DNA from: CAYLMM01 sp964384825
Lineage (GTDB): Bacteria; Krumholzibacteriota; Krumholzibacteriia; LZORAL124-64-63
Direction: 5' to 3'
Assembly (NCBI GenBank): GCA_964384825.1
Contig: CAYLMM010000090.1
Coordinates: forward strand, 1-6,678
DNA: 6,678 nucleotides
Below, piece by piece: positions 5,832 to 6,678 of this stretch. Below the pieces are notes generated by a model. It ran no database searches, was not told where the DNA came from, and saw nothing but the letters and a program-made list of their open reading frames with translations. The number at the start of each line of letters is the position of its first letter. The first letter of the stretch is position 1. A program made the translations under genes and the position numbers.

Positions 5832-6678
5832 TTGAACGCTGACCTGCTGCAGACCTTGAGCATCCCGAGTTGGTCCGATCTGGCGCGCTTCGCGCCCGAG
5901 GCGACCCTGTTCGGCGCGTTTCTGCTGGCGCTGCTGGCCGACCTGGTCTGCCGCGGCCGCCGCCCCGTCGCCCCGTTCCTGGTGGCGCTCGCCGGTTCGC
6001 TGGCCGCCCTGGCCCTGGCCGCCGGCGGGTTGCCGCAGACGCCTTCGGGAATGCTGGGCGGCCTGCTGGTCATCGACGGCATGACCGGCTTCTTCCGCAT
6101 CCTCTTCGCCTTCATCGCGGTGGTGACGCTGCTGTTCTCGTGGTCGAGCCGCGAGATCATGGGCGAACGGCGCGAGCACAAGGGCGAGTACTACGCCATG
6201 ATCGCGCTGATGACCGGCGGGATGATGGTCATGGCGGCCGCCCGCGACCTGCTGACGCTCTACCTCTCGATCGAGCTGGTGAGTTTGGCCAGCTACGTCA
6301 TGGCCGGCTACATGCGCACCAGCCTGCGCTCGACCGAGGCCTCGGTGAAGTACCTGATCTTCGGGGCCGTCAGCTCGGCGATCATGCTCTACGGCCTGTC
6401 GCTGGTCTACGGCCTGAGCGGCGCGACCGATTTCGCCGCCATCCGCGAGGCGCTGCGGGCCGGAACGGCCGATCCGCTGGCGCTGCTGACCGTCTCGGTG
6501 CTGGTGCTGGCGGGGATGGGCTACAAGATCGCGATGGTGCCCTTCCACTTCTGGTGCCCCGACGTCTACGAGGGAGCCCCGACCCCGATCGCCGCCTTCT
6601 TCTCGGTGGGTCCCAAGGCGGCGGGCTTCGCCCTGATGATCCGCTTCTTCTACACGGCCTTCGCCGCCGAGGGCGCCG
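5832..6678 (+). CDS. nuoN: NADH-quinone oxidoreductase subunit N (NuoN), 5' part
   Basis: NuoN is the antiporter-like proton channel closest to the quinone module. The frame runs open to the right edge, giving 282 residues of a protein usually near 480-500. The conserved charged residues in view are Glu148 in LYLSIELVSLASYVMAGY, Lys173 in EASVKYLIFGAVSSA, Lys232 in GMGYKIAMVPFHFW, and Lys262 in FFSVGPKAAGFAL. They correspond to Glu133, Lys158, Lys217 and Lys247 of E. coli NuoN with a constant offset of 15. The start is TTG, chosen because it follows AAGGAG at good spacing and gives a N-terminus (MNADLLQTLSIPSW...) of the length expected before the first membrane helix. An ATG start at 6051 would delete about 73 residues, including the first helices. 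Cys242 in FHFWCPDVYEGAPTP occupies a position where I more often recall Thr or Ala. The gene lies 30 nt after nuoM with no terminator-like hairpin between. Confidence 0.96.
   Translation, partial: MNADLLQTLSIPSWSDLARFAPEATLFGAFLLALLADLVCRGRRPVAPFLVALAGSLAALALAAGGLPQTPSGMLGGLLVIDGMTGFFRILFAFIAVVTLLFSWSSREIMGERREHKGEYYAMIALMTGGMMVMAAARDLLTLYLSIELVSLASYVMAGYMRTSLRSTEASVKYLIFGAVSSAIMLYGLSLVYGLSGATDFAAIREALRAGTADPLALLTVSVLVLAGMGYKIAMVPFHFWCPDVYEGAPTPIAAFFSVGPKAAGFALMIRFFYTAFAAEGA

Noticed and set aside
4595..5842. A 415-codon plus-strand frame overlapping nuoM in another phase
   Set aside because: Arg/Asp/Gly/Pro-rich shadow product with no domain; nuoM explains the region.
5817..6548. A 243-codon minus-strand frame opposite nuoN
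   Set aside because: Antisense to the start of nuoN, with a polar Gln/His/Arg-rich product. The plus-strand NuoN motifs are unambiguous.

Overview
The window is a segment of a bacterial respiratory complex I (NADH:quinone oxidoreductase, type I NDH) operon, read entirely on the + strand. It holds, in order, the 3' part of nuoH, complete nuoI, nuoJ, nuoK, nuoL and nuoM, and the 5' part of nuoN. This is the canonical H-I-J-K-L-M-N order of bacterial nuo operons. Every gene is intact where visible, and no mobile element, RNA gene, CRISPR array, terminator or internal promoter could be supported.

Layout: nuoH runs off the left edge and ends at 590. A 37-nt gap precedes nuoI (628-1200), nuoJ starts 1 nt later (1202-1774), and nuoK overlaps the nuoJ stop by 4 nt (1771-2079). 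nuoL (2096-4279), nuoM (4305-5801) and nuoN (5832 to the right edge) follow with gaps of only 16, 25 and 30 nt. Such tight packing, with a Shine-Dalgarno-like sequence before each start, points to one polycistronic transcript. Its promoter and terminator lie outside the window. nuoK starts with GTG and nuoN with TTG, each behind a strong ribosome binding site. No stretch longer than 37 nt is non-coding.

How the parts work together: NuoI carries two 4Fe-4S clusters that pass electrons from the peripheral arm towards the quinone chamber, formed partly by NuoH. NuoJ and NuoK connect that region to the three antiporter-like proton channels NuoN, NuoM and NuoL. NuoL is the distal subunit, and its long lateral helix lies along the arm. 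The Glu and Lys residues expected for proton transfer are present in NuoK, NuoL, NuoM and the visible part of NuoN.

The organism is a bacterium with GC-rich DNA (roughly two thirds GC by eye, with mostly G or C at third codon positions). There is no rRNA or other good marker here, so I do not assign a phylum. This is a core housekeeping locus and I see no new biological system. The points worth a second look are elaborations of the standard subunits: a His-rich insert and a repeated segment in the lateral-helix region of NuoL, a charged Ala/Lys tail on NuoI, a short acidic tail on NuoJ, and the TTG start of nuoN.
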